Source: Spongilla lacustris
Taxonomy: Eukaryota > Porifera > Demospongiae > Spongillida > Spongillidae
Direction: 5' to 3'
Assembly: GCA_949361645.1 (NCBI GenBank)
Contig: OX442415.1
Span: 9,269,254 to 9,333,253 of the forward strand
Length of the DNA stretch: 64,000 bases
Below, one piece after another: positions 31,148-42,919 of the stretch. The notes beneath the pieces are model-generated. The model was given only the letters and a program-made list of their open reading frames with translations, was not told the origin of the DNA and did no database searches. Positions within the stretch are counted from its first letter, which is position 1. Every line of letters starts with the position of its first letter. The position numbers and the translations under genes are program-made.

Positions 31148-33095
31148 GTGGAGTGACCAAAAAAATAGAACCGTCTCACTCAGGCCCCGGTCTGGCTTAG
31201 CTATCATCTAAGCTTCAAGTCATGCATGCATCATCGTGCAACATCAGGTGAGCGCTGGCTAGGGCTTTGACCCAGGAGCCCTATACCAAGAAATTGTAGG
31301 CTTCGAGCTGCTGGCATGAAAGCAGCTGCTCCTGGGTATACGTGCCAGTTCTTTTAATGAAATATATGCCCATACTCTTTCCTAGTGCATTTGTTTGGGT
31401 ACCAGGCTAACTCTTTCCGTGGCCACAACGACATATCGCGATGGCTGTTAGATTCCAATTATGGGACACAACTTAACAGCATACCAACATGTTCCAATTT
31501 CTGCTTGTAACGACTTTGGCAACCAGATTTTAGTACGCCGTCCATTAGCATATGTGCTCACTTGTAATAAAACATGATATCACGTGATCCGCTGGACCTA
31601 TATATATGTATAGGTTACTGAGATAAAAAAAGATGACTCCATTTCTTAGTATGCCCATCCCGCAGCTTGTACATGTACTCAAAAGAGCCCTTTCAGGTGC
31701 AAAATGTACGAAACACTTTATAAATTCCCATTCACCGCCATTGACCAGTGGGTGTGGCGTAACATTGGAAATGCACCTCGTTCGCAGTCTGGTTGAATAC
31801 ATCACATATAGCCGGCCGGGCGGCCCCCGCTTACGTAAACAGCAGCTGGAATCGCAGCAGCTGGAACCGAAGAGAAAATAGCAGCAACTGAAACTCAAGA
31901 GATAAAGCACTATTGAAGGGGGTAAGCCGTGAGCTGTCGCGATCGTACTGTCAATTGTATTGTATTTTTCATTTGCAGGCATGCACCATAGGCCTACCGT
32001 CAGCCAGAGCAGAAATTTCACAGGTGGTGTTGCCCGGGGCCCAGAAACGCAGTTCAACCACGTGTGTGGCAACTGACTTCAAAACATATTTTCCGGTCTG
32101 CAGCCTACTGTACAACAAAGGAAGAGGTCGGTGAACCCAACGGCAGTGTGCATTTCGTGCCGTTCAAAAATGACGGCGCCTTTAAGGCAATACCGAGCAA
32201 AAAAAGGCAAGCGCCTGTGAATGCACGATGGGTTTTATGGCGGGGTGCTTTTTATTAGGGGCTCACCCACCCCGTCTTTTGTTCCTTTTTGTTCTAAAGT
32301 GGCAACAGTGTCACGGGAGTGTTGCTATAGGTCTGAAATGTAGTATTTTATAACACTAAGAAAGAGGGGGTGGGTGAGGGAGGTTGTACCCCTCTAAAAT
32401 TAGCGCGCTTACCCTAATCTGTCGCGTTAATGAGGAGATGCGTAAAAAAATTGTATCGTGCGGTGTGTATCAAGGACCCACGGTAGTGGGCTTCGTGGGC
32501 GTGGTTTTCGATCGAGCGTTTTAAAACGGTAACGAAGCATTGCCTCTACTCGCCAGCTCGCATATAATCCATCACAAACATGACAGATATGCACATATAA
32601 ATAACGTGAGCTTCGCTAAACAGTGCCGTTTACGTGGAGTGACAAGTCGGTACCAAAATTCGAATTTTTGTTCATCTCCTCCTTCCGTTCATCACGTATA
32701 ACTCACTCGACAGGAACGTCGTAAGAAGACGAGATTAGCTTCAAAAAGTTGCATTTGATTTCCAAACGTGCCCTTTCATACAAATAAGACCTACAGTTGT
32801 AAGCTGGGGATGAAATGCCGTGAAATAACACAAGCAGGTGCATCGGTGAAAATTTTCGGTTGCCTAGCAGTATGTAATGTGACATCACACACGCGTCTTA
32901 ATTTACTGTTGCCAGGCTACGCAAAAGTAACGTCGCAGCTGCAGACACGTTTACAACAGGCGGTTCTAATTCGGGAAAGGTGACCAAGCCAAAGTAAACG
33001 GCTCGTTAACAAGGAGAACTCTGAGTTTAAATATAGGTAAGCCTATCAATAAAATTAAAAAGAGGCCTATTTACTACCCGATACTATTTGCAAAT
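31148..33095. other. Intergenic DNA, no supported gene
   Basis: Short frames only. A small repeat of CAGCAGCTGGAA occurs at 31842-31866. Nothing else recognised. Confidence 0.2.
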
Positions 33096-33109
33096 GTAGG
33101 ACTGTTATA

Positions 33110-33452
33110 GTTGTAGGATCCTACCAAACCTCACTTTAACATACTGTACCTTGTTTCCTTGCTTTTTGCACCACCAATCCTACATCCCACCAATCACTTT
33201 CTTGATAGAGAAGTTTTTGATTTACTTGTTCCCCTAATTTTTTTTCTCTGCCAAGAGTGTTCAGTCAATATAACATATGGCTTAGTGTATTCGTTGCAAT
33301 GCATAGGACGCTTAGATTCCTCGTGGCTTCTTCATTTGCATATTCAGGACTGTGAGTTGTAGGATCCTACCAAACCTCACTTTAACACACTGTACCTTGT
33401 TTCCTTGCTTTTTGCACCACCAATCCTACATCCCACCAATCACTTTCTCGAT
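33110..33452. repeat. Direct repeat pair of about 100 bp
   Basis: 33113-33212 and 33357-33454 share GTAGGATCCTACCAAACC, TTTGCACCACCAATCCTACA and CACTTTCT.GATAGAGAAG. The order of motifs resembles the arms of the hairpin MITE at 35818, 44971 and 57481, so these look like distant relatives. Confidence 0.6.
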
Positions 33453-33499
33453 AGAGAAGTTTTACTTGTAATAATGTATTTGCAAGAAATAATCAAAGT

Positions 33500-33527
33500 G
33501 GGGGGGGGGGGGGGGGGGGGGGAGGGG
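33500..33527. repeat. Poly-G tract
   Basis: 22 G followed by AGGGG, immediately left of the hAT-type element target site. Confidence 0.9.
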
Positions 33528-33536
33528 ACTGAATAG

Positions 33537-34720
33537 TAGGGTGTGTAACCTTTTTCATAAATCAAAATCGATTATTTCGACTATGAAAAAAAGTCCAATC
33601 GATTTTTCAGGTTTATAGCAACTTGCAAATCGGTTATTAGAAACATTAAATCGATTTTGGCGATTAATGCACTACTAATTTGCCAACGATTACCTAGGTT
33701 TTTCCAGGTTTTCCCGATTGTTGATTATTGATATTGGCACGATAAATCACACGTATAACCAGTTGTATTGCTTATCAGCTGCTTATTTAAATCATTAAAA
33801 CAGAGCTATTTGTGACGATAGTAGGTACATACGACGCTATACCCACTGGTGGGAATGATTCAATGGTGGTGGATGGGAATTATAAACGTTTCTAGCATTT
33901 CAATTTTTCTCCGATAAACACTTTCTTGTTTGTTTGCTCGGCGTCGCTACGAACGCACTACTAAGTATGGGCAGGGACAAATAAGATTTAGATAAATAAA
34001 CAAAAATGACTACCGTATTTTTTCTAAAGAGTCATTAGTATGTTCGGTAAAAATTGCCTGAAACACGCCATCCGCCGCCATTGACAGTTTAGATGTATAA
34101 TCCATTGTTCGAACAAACAATTTAATAAGTACTGTCATTGAGCACAACCAGCTAGAAACCTCACGATGGAACACCGCTCCACGCTTATGACAAAGCCACC
34201 AATCAAGACATGTACGAATCGTACAATATTCAAAATGTCATGGCCGATCGAACATCAGGAAAAGAGCCAGCCCCGGTGTACCTACTGAAGTATTTGGACA
34301 CCTGTCACCTGTGCAAAAGAGTACGTAGCGCGTAACCCGTTTGATTATTAACGCACATGTACTATAGTGCGAGTGTATTTAAATTGCCGTGCCCACTGTG
34401 CGTGCAGTGCCGGGTCCCCAGACTGAGTGTCGATTACATCAACAATGTTTCCTTTTACCGATCAACCCGTTATATTAGTAAGCCTTTGTACAGGCGGGAA
34501 AAGCGAGGTCAAGTAAAAAGCGGTAATCGATTTCCTATTTTTGCGTATGAAGGAAACGAATATCGATTAATCGCGACTAAGAAAAACAGAATCGGTTTTC
34601 TCGACTAAAGAAAATGATGAAATCGGTAACCTGCTATTCTACTAAATGCATAGTCGACCGAATAGGTAATCGCGAATAATCGATTAACCTGTAAAACCTG
34701 GAAATCGGTTACACACCCTA
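33537..34720. mobile_element. Non-autonomous hAT-type element, copy 1
   Basis: Ends TAGGGTGTGTAACC...GGTTACACACCCTA, flanked by a perfect 8-bp duplication CTGAATAG (33529-33536 and 34721-34728), the length expected for hAT. Subterminal regions are packed with AATCGATT-type words in both orientations. No BED finger or hAT dimerisation domain is encoded. Same family as 41696-42919. Confidence 0.8.
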
Positions 34721-34728
34721 CTGAATAG

Positions 34729-35815
34729 GCATTTGTAATGTGTGAGTCTGTATGCATGTGTCTGGAAATGAATCTTTACCCAACTAACTTGATATATCCA
34801 TGAGATACCAGTGTTTGATCTGTAGTCAGCGGGTTTTGGGGAAGTGCAGGGGAAGGGATTCCAAATATATTTTTGTTGTATTCAATATCAATGATCTTTT
34901 TACCCTCAGAGCATAATATCTAAATGAATGATGATGTGATGGCAGTGGCTGGAATGACAACATGCCCTTCATCACTAGCTGGAAGCCACATCCACAAGTA
35001 AGTCAGGTGCTGTCAGATTCTGCAATTGTGCTGCAAGTTAGCATGTGTACAACTGCATGAACTCTGTGCTTTAGTTGCAGTACTATCTATGTACAGAAAG
35101 CAGTTATGATAGAAGCCAGTGTTTATTAGTGTACTTTGCATGCATGCTTGGGCTTTGTGTATATGTATATGCATTACTCGCAAATCAATATGTTTGTGCA
35201 TATATGCATACAATGCATGTACATTTCTATGTGGTGTGTATTTGGGAATTATGCACCAGATTTTAATATCAGAATTGCAGTGATGATAGCTCTATGGTAG
35301 ATAATCAATACAGTATTGCGCTTCAATTCATTCAGCACTGGTCAGAGTTCAGACTTGGGTTTCTATTCCATCAAATACTTAAGATGTTTGCATGTGTAAG
35401 AGATGCAGCAATAGGTTCCATATGCATGCATGCATGCACTGTAAATAGATTGGTTTCTAGGTCAAGCCAAAGTTGGTTTACCACATTTTAATTGGTTTGA
35501 GGTAGCAACCAATTTAATTACAATGTATTTATGTGAATGCCAGACTTGCCAGTGTATACAAATAAATTGGTTCCCACGTAAGACTCCACCTCCACCTGTT
35601 ATCTGTGTAACTTTGGTTGATATTCAATCTTTTATCTGCCCTCATATCTTGAATAGCAGCAATGTGCGTATATAATGGTCACCTCCCCACCCTCCTGTGA
35701 ATAGATTATTAGCTGATTCTTTGGTCAGTTCCCAGTGTTGAAGGTCGCTAGTATTATCCATCAGATAAAATTTGAATTCACGGTCTCTCGCTGGGGTATG
35801 TAGATCAATATATTA
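34729..35815. other. Intergenic DNA, no supported gene
   Basis: AT-rich sequence with CATGCATGCATG words and no supported frame. Confidence 0.2.
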
Positions 35816-35817
35816 GA

Positions 35818-36101
35818 TACAAAATATAAAAACATTCTCTCTGAGAAAGTCGGTTGGATATAGGATTTGAAGGCAATGGTGGTGTAAAAAGGAAGGAAAC
35901 AAGGGATCAACGATGATACGAAATTTTAAGTCCTATATTTAGCAACGAAAGATGTATGTATTACAAAAGTGCAAAATATTGGACTGTTAAAAAAAATTTG
36001 TATCATCATTGATCCCTTGTTCCCTTCCTTTTTACACCACCATTGCCTTCAAATCCTATATTCAACCGACTTTCTCAGAGAGAATGTTTTTTATATCTTG
36101 T
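35818..36101. mobile_element. Hairpin MITE, copy 1, downstream of small gene 1-1
   Basis: Inverted arms of about 130 bp (ATAAAAACATTCTCTCTGAG...GGAACAAGGGATCAACGATG and its complement) fold on a short AT-rich loop near 35955. Two further copies (44971-45215, 57481-57767) sit in the same place, just 3' of family 1 small genes. Confidence 0.7.
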
Positions 36102-36280
36102 TCCCTTCATTTTTGATGGACTATATCGCAAAATATCATGCAGAAACGTTTGTCTCGATCACTTATGAAGGATAGCATATTTAATATGTAGTACAGAAAT
36201 AGTAAAAAAGTTTAATTATAAAAATAAGCATTAGTTTTTTTAAATATGTATGGGCGATCTCCACATCCTCCTCTCCCTCC

Positions 36281-36569
36281 TCATCCACCTTCATCAGCTT
36301 CTGCAGCTGCCTTTTTTTTCTTTTTCACAGGCTCCTGTTCGGAAATCAAAATACATTGTATGTAAAGCAAATGAGTATATTGCCATTAAAATTTTACACT
36401 TTCGTCATCCATTTCAGCGCCGTCCACGGCGTTCAATGCAGCAGAGCCTTGGGCTTCCGCTTCATGAATCTGAAAAGAGTATAGTATGCTAAATATATAT
36501 CGTTAGCGTATCACAACTTACGAGTTGGATGGAAGCTTCCATCAAGTCTTCAGTATACTTTGTAGCCAT
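36281..36569 (-). CDS. Family 1 small gene, copy 1 (three exons, truncated tail)
   Basis: Proposed exons 36522-36569, 36398-36469 and 36281-36334 on the minus strand. Exon 1 (16 codons) encodes M-A-T-K-Y-T-E-D-L-M-E-A-S-I-Q-L and ends at GTAAGT; the 52-nt intron ends TTTTCAG; exon 2 (24 codons) is acidic (E, D, A) and ends before GTAAAA; the 63-nt intron ends CGAACAG; exon 3 starts E-P-V-K-K-K-K-K. All junctions are phase 0. In this copy a TGA at 36281-36283 stops the protein after G-G at 57 aa, removing the repeat tail present in other copies. No known family recognised; the product would be an intrinsically disordered, likely nuclear protein (inference from the Lys run). Confidence 0.5.
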
Positions 36570-37119
36570 CTAGAAATGGAAATATAAGCTCACTTAATAT
36601 GAGCTCACACGTTAATGTAGCTCAATACAGCTTAACTAGTCAAGTTTAGTTTTTTGTCAAAGCTTAATTAAGACGGCACTCAATTTATTTATTTTAAATA
36701 GTGCATTTGCTTGCAAAAACTATCCAATCACATTTGGAGGTATAGAATCCGAAGAGGTCCGGTAGGATCACTCATTCAAATCGGCTGTGGAGTACCCGCC
36801 AAAATGTGTGTAACACACTGTAAACGTGTATCTCACGTCACTGATGTCTTACATCATGTTGATTACGTCACAATGCAACGGATCTTGTTAGACAGAGTTT
36901 AGTCTCATGCTCGTGAAGAATAAGTGCTTGAATATAAAGCAAACCAAAATTATTAATGTATACGTAGGTAGTGCCAAATGCTACAAAGAGGACTATTTCT
37001 ATTTTAACACTGGTTCTGTGAGAATTTGATACTTTTTCTGTCGAACTGACTTTCTAAAAATTAGTCGGAATGCCACCAATTGTCTGGAAAAGCATGCGTA
37101 TAGATAGTTTTACTATCGC

Positions 37120-37467
37120 CTAGACATTTGGCATTGCTGTCTGCCTTATATCTATTGTGGACCTAGCCGGCGTGGTTGCGTGATGTCTAGCTGGTAGCGG
37201 TGGCGGGGTTGCGGGACCTGGAGCCAGCGGGCCTGGCAGTAGCGTTGGCGGTGTTGCAGGACGTCTAGCTGGCACCGGCGGACCTGCCGGTAGCAGTGGC
37301 TGCGTTGCAGGACGTCTACCTGTTGGTAGCAGTGGCTACGTTGCAGAACGTCTACCTGCCGGTAGCGATGGCGGCGTAGCTGGACATGGTGGCTGAGAAG
37401 AGCTGGCCTCCAGAGCGGCTTCGGAAAATATGCTCTCTTCCAGTTCATCAATGTCACTTTCAGCCAT
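37120..37467 (-). pseudogene. Family 2 small gene, copy A (nonsense mutation)
   Basis: ATG at 37467 begins M-A-E-S-D-I-D-E-L-E-E-S-I-F-S-E, continues A-A-L-E-A-S-S-S-Q-P-P, then Pro/Ala/Thr/Arg-rich repeats with the 12-residue motif GRRPATQPLLPA. TAG at 37336-37338 (codon 44) replaces the CAG of the sister units; beyond it the same frame stays open to TAG at 37120-37122, so the full-length frame would be 115 codons. The promoter palindrome lies 54 bp upstream. Not recognised outside this cluster. Confidence 0.5.
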
Positions 37468-37520
37468 GATACACTTCTCAATGCATGGGCATCAGTGTTT
37501 AAACACTTTATTGACATTCT

Positions 37521-37563
37521 TTACGCATGCGTATTGATTAAATCCATGCGTCTATCTCATTGG
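37521..37563 (-). promoter_or_regulatory. Conserved promoter module of family 2 gene A
   Basis: TACGCATGCGTA at 37521-37532, then CATGCGT and ATTGG (an inverted CCAAT box on the gene strand, 37559-37563). The same order and spacing precede genes B, C and D, and the 12-bp palindrome is 54-55 bp from each ATG. It resembles an NRF-1-type site by eye. Confidence 0.5.
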
Positions 37564-37648
37564 TTGTTTCTAAAAGGATCAAAATGTATCTATAATCTCA
37601 TAGGTTGTATTGCAAGTAGCACTAACAGATGCTATAAATAAGTTGGAT

Positions 37649-37894
37649 CTATCCAGTACGTGGTCTAGCCAGGGGTGGCAGTGGAGGAGTTGCCGGACGT
37701 GGTGCCGGTCTAGCCAGGGGTGGCGGTGGAGGAGCTGCCAGACGTGGTGCCGGTTTAGCCAGGGGTGGCAGTGGAGGAGTTGCCGGACGTGGTGGCGGTC
37801 TAGCCGGTGTCAGCTGAGGAGAGCTGGCCTCCAGAGCGGCTTCGGAGAAAATGATCTCCTCCATGTCATCCTCATATACTAGTGATTCTGCCAT
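37649..37894 (-). CDS. Family 2 small gene, copy C (intact, 81 aa)
   Basis: Uninterrupted from ATG at 37894. The acidic N-terminus M-A-E-S-L-V-Y-E-D-D-M-E-E is followed by I-F-S-E-A-A-L-E-A-S-S, matching copies A, B, D and E, then Pro/Arg/Ala/Leu repeats of about 22 residues containing PRPATPP, PPLA and LARPAP, ending R-P-R-T-G. It has the shared promoter palindrome 55 bp upstream (37949-37960). The protein would be acidic at one end and basic and proline-rich at the other, with no globular domain. This is the only uninterrupted family 2 member in the window. Confidence 0.55.
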   Translation of the reverse strand: MAESLVYEDDMEEIIFSEAALEASSPQLTPARPPPRPATPPLPPLAKPAPRLAAPPPPPLARPAPRPATPPLPPLARPRTG

Positions 37895-37948
37895 AGCTCA
37901 GTGCTTCTCAATATGCGATCAGTGTTTAAATACTTTTTAGACATTCTG

Positions 37949-37998
37949 TACGCATGCGTATTGATTTAATTCATGCGTCTATCTCATTGGTTGTTTCT
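37949..37998 (-). promoter_or_regulatory. Conserved promoter module of family 2 gene C
   Basis: TACGCATGCGTA at 37949-37960, then CATGCGT and an inverted CCAAT box, as at gene A. Confidence 0.5.
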
Positions 37999-38099
37999 AA
38001 AAGGATCAAATGCATAAAATGTATCTTTAATCTCATTGGTTGTATTGCACACAGCACTAACAGATGCTATAAATGAGTTGGATCAATCAAGTACGCATG

Positions 38100-38470
38100 C
38101 CTATTTGCATGCCTATTTATGATAAGACATGAAAAGTTTACAACTGAGCATAATGTCATCATTTTTAGCAGAAGCACAGAAACATCCTACCATCTATGCA
38201 GCAAATTTTATTTGGCGCGTAATAACTTCGTCCACAGGGTTACAAGACTCTGTTCATGTATTGGTTCATGCATGGTAGTTGTATGGGCATGTATCTTTAG
38301 TGTGGTAAGAAATGCAAATTGTTCCGTTACGAACGAAAACATATGAGAATATATGCAGCCAAAATATTTTTGGCTGGTAATAACTTCGTCCACAAGGTTT
38401 ACAAGACTCTGGTGCTAATAAAATGTACCACTTACCTACATGGGCAAGTATATTTAGTGTGGTTAGGAAT
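38100..38470. repeat. Duplicated segment shared with 44155-44490
   Basis: Nearly identical to 44155-44490, including an internal direct repeat (TAATAACTTCGTCCACA.GG at about 38221 and 38379). A plus-strand frame of 75 codons (38119-38346) and its 79-codon counterpart (44166-44405) stay open in both, but two recent copies this alike say little about coding. Confidence 0.6.
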
Positions 38471-38689
38471 GCAATTTAGCCGATTTTGAATAACATTGCT
38501 TGTGACATTTTGAATGACGCAATGACAGTGCTAACATATGTAAACACTGATAGCCCGTTGTATAAGTCAACACTAACTAGTAGCCGAGCGAGACTATCAG
38601 TCATAGATACCAACCTCCTTACCTTCCAAGCGTGAGGCAATGTGTAGCTGGTTGTACTAGTCATAACTAGTGAGATAGTATGTAGCAGA

Positions 38690-38800
38690 TGGATCACATC
38701 ACCGCTACACGAAAAGTTGGTCTCCTGTCTAGGGCCGTTGTGCCAGAATGTTGAGGGTACCAATCAGATTTGAGGTATGCGGTCATTTCATATTGTGGAA
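38690..38800. mobile_element. Diverged fragment of the Mutator-like element, inverted
   Basis: GATCACATCACCGCTAC, CCAGAATGTTG and CCAATCAGATT.GAGGTATG appear in the same order as in the terminal region at 31138-30960 read in reverse. Confidence 0.45.
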
Positions 38801-38996
38801 ACGGGGCAGCCTGTAACACCCGATTGGGCTGGGTTGTCCCCAGGGAGTTCCTTGCTAAATGTTTCATGAATAAAGTCTGGTGCAAGGATCATCCTTTGCT
38901 ACCCACTGGTTCGCCAGGGACACAATTGCAGCTTGGTGCAAGCATAGACTGCATTGGGTAATTATTTTAAAAAAGGTCCGTAATTTATGATTTTTG

Positions 38997-39454
38997 TTAT
39001 TCGTGGTCAAAGAGGATGGGGCTTTGGGAAGGGTCATCCCCTAAATCTAGACCACCCCCGATCAGCCCGGGGCCTCGGTCAACGCGGTGGCCGTGGTGGA
39101 GGTCTAGCTGGGGGGGAGTTGCTGGACGTGGTGCCGGTCTAGCCGGCACTCCCGGTAGACCTCCACTCCCTCCTTCATCAGCTTCTTCACTTGCTTTTTT
39201 TTTCTTTTTCACAGGCTCCTGTTCGGAAATCAAAATAAAGTTACTTTTTATGTAAAGCAAATGAGTATAGTGCCATTAAAAATTTTACACTTTCTTCATT
39301 AATTTCTGCGTCCAATGCGGCAGAGCCTTGGGCTTCCACTTCCGCTTCATGAATCTGAAAAGAGTATAGTAATCTAAATATATATTGTTAGCGTATCACA
39401 ACTTACGAGTTGGATTGAAGCTTCCTCGAAATCTTCAGTATACTTCGCAGCCAT
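38997..39454 (-). CDS. Family 1 small gene, copy 2 (three exons, Pro/Arg then Gly/Asp tail, 111 aa)
   Basis: Proposed exons 39407-39454 (16 codons, M-A-A-K-Y-T-E-D-F-E-E), 39289-39354 (22 codons, acidic) and 38997-39218 (73 codons plus stop). Introns are 52 and 70 nt with GTAAGT/TTTTCAG and GTAAAA/CGAACAG borders. Exon 3 begins E-P-V-K-K-K-K-K, then E-E-A-D-E-G-G-S-G-G, but instead of RGG repeats carries P-A-R-P-A-P-R-P-A-T-P-P, the signature repeat of family 2, followed by a G/D/L/H segment ending F-D-H-E. Intact. The shared Pro/Arg module links the two families directly. Function unknown. Confidence 0.55.
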
Positions 39455-39602
39455 CTATAAATGGAAACATAAGCTCACTTAATACGAGCTCACACGTTAA
39501 TGTAGCTCAATACAGCTTAACTGGTTTTTTTGTCAAAGCTTACTTAAGACGGCACTAAATTTATTCATTTTAAATAGCGCATTGGCTTTCAAAAACTTTC
39601 CA

Positions 39603-39727
39603 AGCCTTGGGCTTCCGCTTCATGAATCTGAAAAGAGTATAGTATTCTAAATATATATTGTTAGCATATCACAACTTACCAGTTGGATCGAAACTTCCAC
39701 CAAGTTCTCAGTATACTTCATAGCCAT
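39603..39727 (-). pseudogene. Family 1 small gene, copy 3 (exon 1 and part of exon 2 only)
   Basis: Exon 1 at 39680-39727 encodes M-A-M-K-Y-T-E-N-L-V-E-V and has the GTAAGT donor. The intron ends at a TTTTCAG acceptor, and exon 2 begins at 39627 with I-H-E-A-E-A-Q-G but breaks at about 39603, where sequence jumps to promoter-region DNA of copy 2. It is the truncated result of a local tandem duplication. Confidence 0.6.
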
Positions 39728-39923
39728 CTATAAATGGAAATATAAGCTCACTTAATACGAGCTCACACGTTAATGTAGCTCGATACAGCTTTACTAGTTT
39801 ATTGTTAAGACGGCACTAAATTTATTCATTATAAATAGCGCATTTGCTTGCAAAAACTATCCAATCACATTTGGAGGTATAGAAGAGGTCCAGTAGGATC
39901 ACTCATTCAAATCGGGTGTGGAG

Positions 39924-41322
39924 CAGGGTTGCCGAAAGTCAGGCCGGGGTCCGGCCTGTGACCGGCCGGCCTGACAGCCCCGGCCTGCCAGGCCTGCCTG
40001 CCTGGTCGGATAAATTGATGTTATTAAACAATTTATTAAAAATTCATGGCTAACATTATGATATTATTAAACAATTTATAAAGAATTCATACTTCTTCAG
40101 CTCCATCCGAGCGGGTGTTTTCGCGAGCTAAGCTGATTCAACAGCGCCAGAGATGGAACCTTCTCCCTCAACGTTTGGAGGCGTGTGTCATGCTGAAGCA
40201 CAATGCATGGTTAATTACAAGTATTTAGATAGCAAGCGCGCTGTTTGCATCACTGCATGTTATGTATCTCAGACTCAGTTTCTGTATCTGTAATTTGTAA
40301 ATTTTAACCATTACCAGCTGATTGTGTAATAACTGTATTACTATATGGGACAGTTTCCGAGAAAGCTCCCGGCCTATGTTTTATACCGTTATAAAGTAAT
40401 CGTGTTAGAACGTTTGAATCGCTAGATTGTCAGAACTGTATAGGCTATCGACTTCTATTTTCATAACTACACCTTTGCTCTATGGTAGAATACATTTTGG
40501 TGTCTTGCACTTGCTCCGTACCAGCATTGCAATGTTGGATACCCCATCAGGTTCAAACCCAACATAACTTTCTGTAGGAGTAATGAAATCGCTTCAAATT
40601 TGGTTTGTAGGTAGAGAGGTCCTATATCTATCGATTTGTTCTGTTCGTTAATTTATATGCCATCCATTACGGAGATATATATAGTTGAACAAACTACGTA
40701 CGTGCACATTTTCCCGCTCGATTTGCACCGATGATTTGGGCAAATCGCGTCCCGCTCAAAGTATGGGAGGTGGTGATTATATCATTGCCGCGTATCGAGC
40801 GGGAAAAAGTGCACGTAGTTTGTTCAACTATATCTCCGTAACGGATGGCATAAAAATTAACGAACAGAACAAATCGATAGATATAGGACCTCTCTACCTA
40901 CAAACCGAATTTGAAGCAATTTGATTACTCCTACAGAAATTAATATATGTTGGGTTTGAACCTGGTGGGGTATCGAACGTTGCAATGATGGTACTGAGCA
41001 AGTGCAAGACACAAAAATGTATTTAACCCTAGGGCAATGGTGTAGTATGAAGTGCTGAAAATAGGAAGTCTATAGCCTTTATTGTTCGGCAGATACAGCA
41101 ATTCAAATGTTATAACACGATTATTTTACAATGTTATAAAACATAGGAAGTTATCTCGGAAACTGTCCCATATATAGCTATAGACATCGCGAAATGAATT
41201 ATAATAAGTGGGTGGATCCCTACATGCCGGCCTGTCAGGTCACGGTCCGGTCTGCCAGGCCAAGCTAAATGTCCGGCCTGGCAGGCCGACCTGGCAGGCC
41301 GGACTGGCCTTCGGCAACCCTG
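39924..41322. mobile_element. Non-autonomous hAT-type foldback element (1.4 kb)
   Basis: Termini CAGGGTTGCCGAA and TTCGGCAACCCTG, flanked by near-identical 8-bp repeats (GTGTGGAG at 39916-39923, GTGTGAGT at 41323-41330, one base slipped). GC-rich subterminal blocks of GGCCTG/CAGGCC follow on each side, and inner arms (about 40340-40724 and 40795-41180) are inverted copies. It interrupts sequence continuous in the sister duplicate at about 36785. No transposase. Confidence 0.75.
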
Positions 41323-41695
41323 GTGTGAGTACCCGCCAAAATGTGTGTAACACACTGTAAACATGTATCTCACGTCACTGATGTCTTACATCATGTTGAT
41401 TACGTCACAATGCAACGGATCTTGTTAGACAGAGTTTTGTCTCATGCTCGTGAAGAATAAGTGCTTGAATATAAAGCAAACCAAAATCATTAATATATAC
41501 GTAGGTAGTGCCAAATGCTACAAAGAGGACTATTTCTATTTTAACACCGGTTCCGTGAGAATTTGATACTTTTTCTGTCGAACCGACTTTCTAAAAATTC
41601 GGAACGCCACCAATTGTCTGGAAAAGCATGTGTATAGATAGTTTAACTATCGCCTAGACATTTGGCATTGCTGTCTGCCTTATATCTATTGTGGA

Positions 41696-42919
41696 TAGGG
41701 TGTGTAACCTCCCCTGAATAATGAAAATCGATTTTTCCGAATACTTTTAAAACACTAATCGATTTTTCAGGTTTTTCTGGATCTGAAAATCGATTTTTCC
41801 GAATACTTGAAAAAAGAAAATCGATTTTTCCGAATAGGTTTTGACAATTTGCCAGCCGAATACCTAGGTTATTCAGGTTTTCTGCTCATTGAGCCACCTA
41901 AATGTACACATCACACCAGAGACCCTCCTACAGCTACCCACATCACACCAGATACCCTCAGCACACAAACACACCTACCCCCATCACACCAGATGCCCTC
42001 AGCACACCTACCCCATCACACCAGAAGCCTTCAGCACACAAACACACCTACCCCCATCACACCAGATGCCCTCATGAGGTACACAACCATAGCTACCTCC
42101 ATCACACCAGACACCTTACTACAACTAACCACATTACACCAGATCAGTAGCCTCAGCAGGGATCCACAGCTACCCACATCACACCAGATGCACTCAGCAC
42201 ACAACCACAGCTACCTACATAGGCCTAAATCACTTGGCCTAACCACATACCTTGTTGGGCGTGTCCCGACCTAAGTTAGCGTGGCCACGCTGAGCTTTAC
42301 CAGTACCTACAGTCTACAGATGTACACATCGCACTTGATGCCAAAAGAATAGAACCACAGATGACGTTTACGCACCAACAGCCATGCAGCCTCCATTTCA
42401 CCATCGCGAGTTTTGAAAATCCTAATATCTACCGGAGTAAGAAAGCCTTAGTACGATCGCGGCAATATAAGCTCAGAGAGATTGATGCAAGAAGCCAGCT
42501 GGTTCGAAATACACTACGCGAACTGACTTTGATTTGCAGCTGGAGCTGTCCGTCGTCATGACACGTGAAGAGGGAGATCTCTTTTGGCTACATGTAGTTC
42601 GAATTACTGCCCGTGTATTTGATCTCGTCCCCACGTATATATTTATAGTAACAACAGTGACGTTATTTAGAAGTACATGTAATATCGTAAACGCGTATCC
42701 GGATATCGTCATAAAAAGGTATTCGAATAATGGGCGAATTGTCGATGCGGATGACGAATACCTAAGTACCTCCGAATGGAGATTCACAAACCGGTTATTT
42801 CGAATAGAACAAATCCAATAATCGATTTTTCCGAGTAACGCTAAATTACTATTCGAACGGATAGGTTTTTGCGAATATCCGAATAACCCGAATAACCTGA
42901 TAACCGGTTACACACCCTA
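41696..42919. mobile_element. Non-autonomous hAT-type element, copy 2, inserted in family 2 gene B
   Basis: Same TAGGGTGTGTAACC termini as 33537-34720, with a perfect 8-bp duplication ATTGTGGA at 41688-41695 and 42920-42927. The uninterrupted sequence is visible at about 37151-37160 in the sister segment, where it is the coding end of gene A. AATCGATT words fill the subterminal regions. Interior contains a minisatellite. Confidence 0.85.
41908..42220. repeat. Minisatellite (CATCACACCAGA... units) inside the hAT-type element
   Basis: CATCACACCAGA recurs about eight times with irregular spacing of roughly 30-50 bp, mixed with CCTCAGCACAC and CACCTACCCC. The plus-strand frames over it (H, T, P, S-rich) are repeat artefacts. 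Confidence 0.75.

Noticed and set aside
31633..32258. Three adjacent plus-strand frames as a possible gene
   Set aside because: No consensus splice sites connect them and the sequence contains small simple repeats.
38119..38346. 75-codon plus-strand frame kept in the duplicate at 44166-44405
   Set aside because: The two segments are recent, nearly identical duplicates, so an open frame in both is uninformative.
41807..42274. Plus-strand 155-codon frame rich in H, T and P
   Set aside because: Lies over the minisatellite inside a non-autonomous hAT-type element; other frames are equally open.
42473..42821. Overlapping frames of about 100 codons on both strands near the right end of the hAT-type element
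   Set aside because: No transposase motif, and the element is too short for an hAT transposase.
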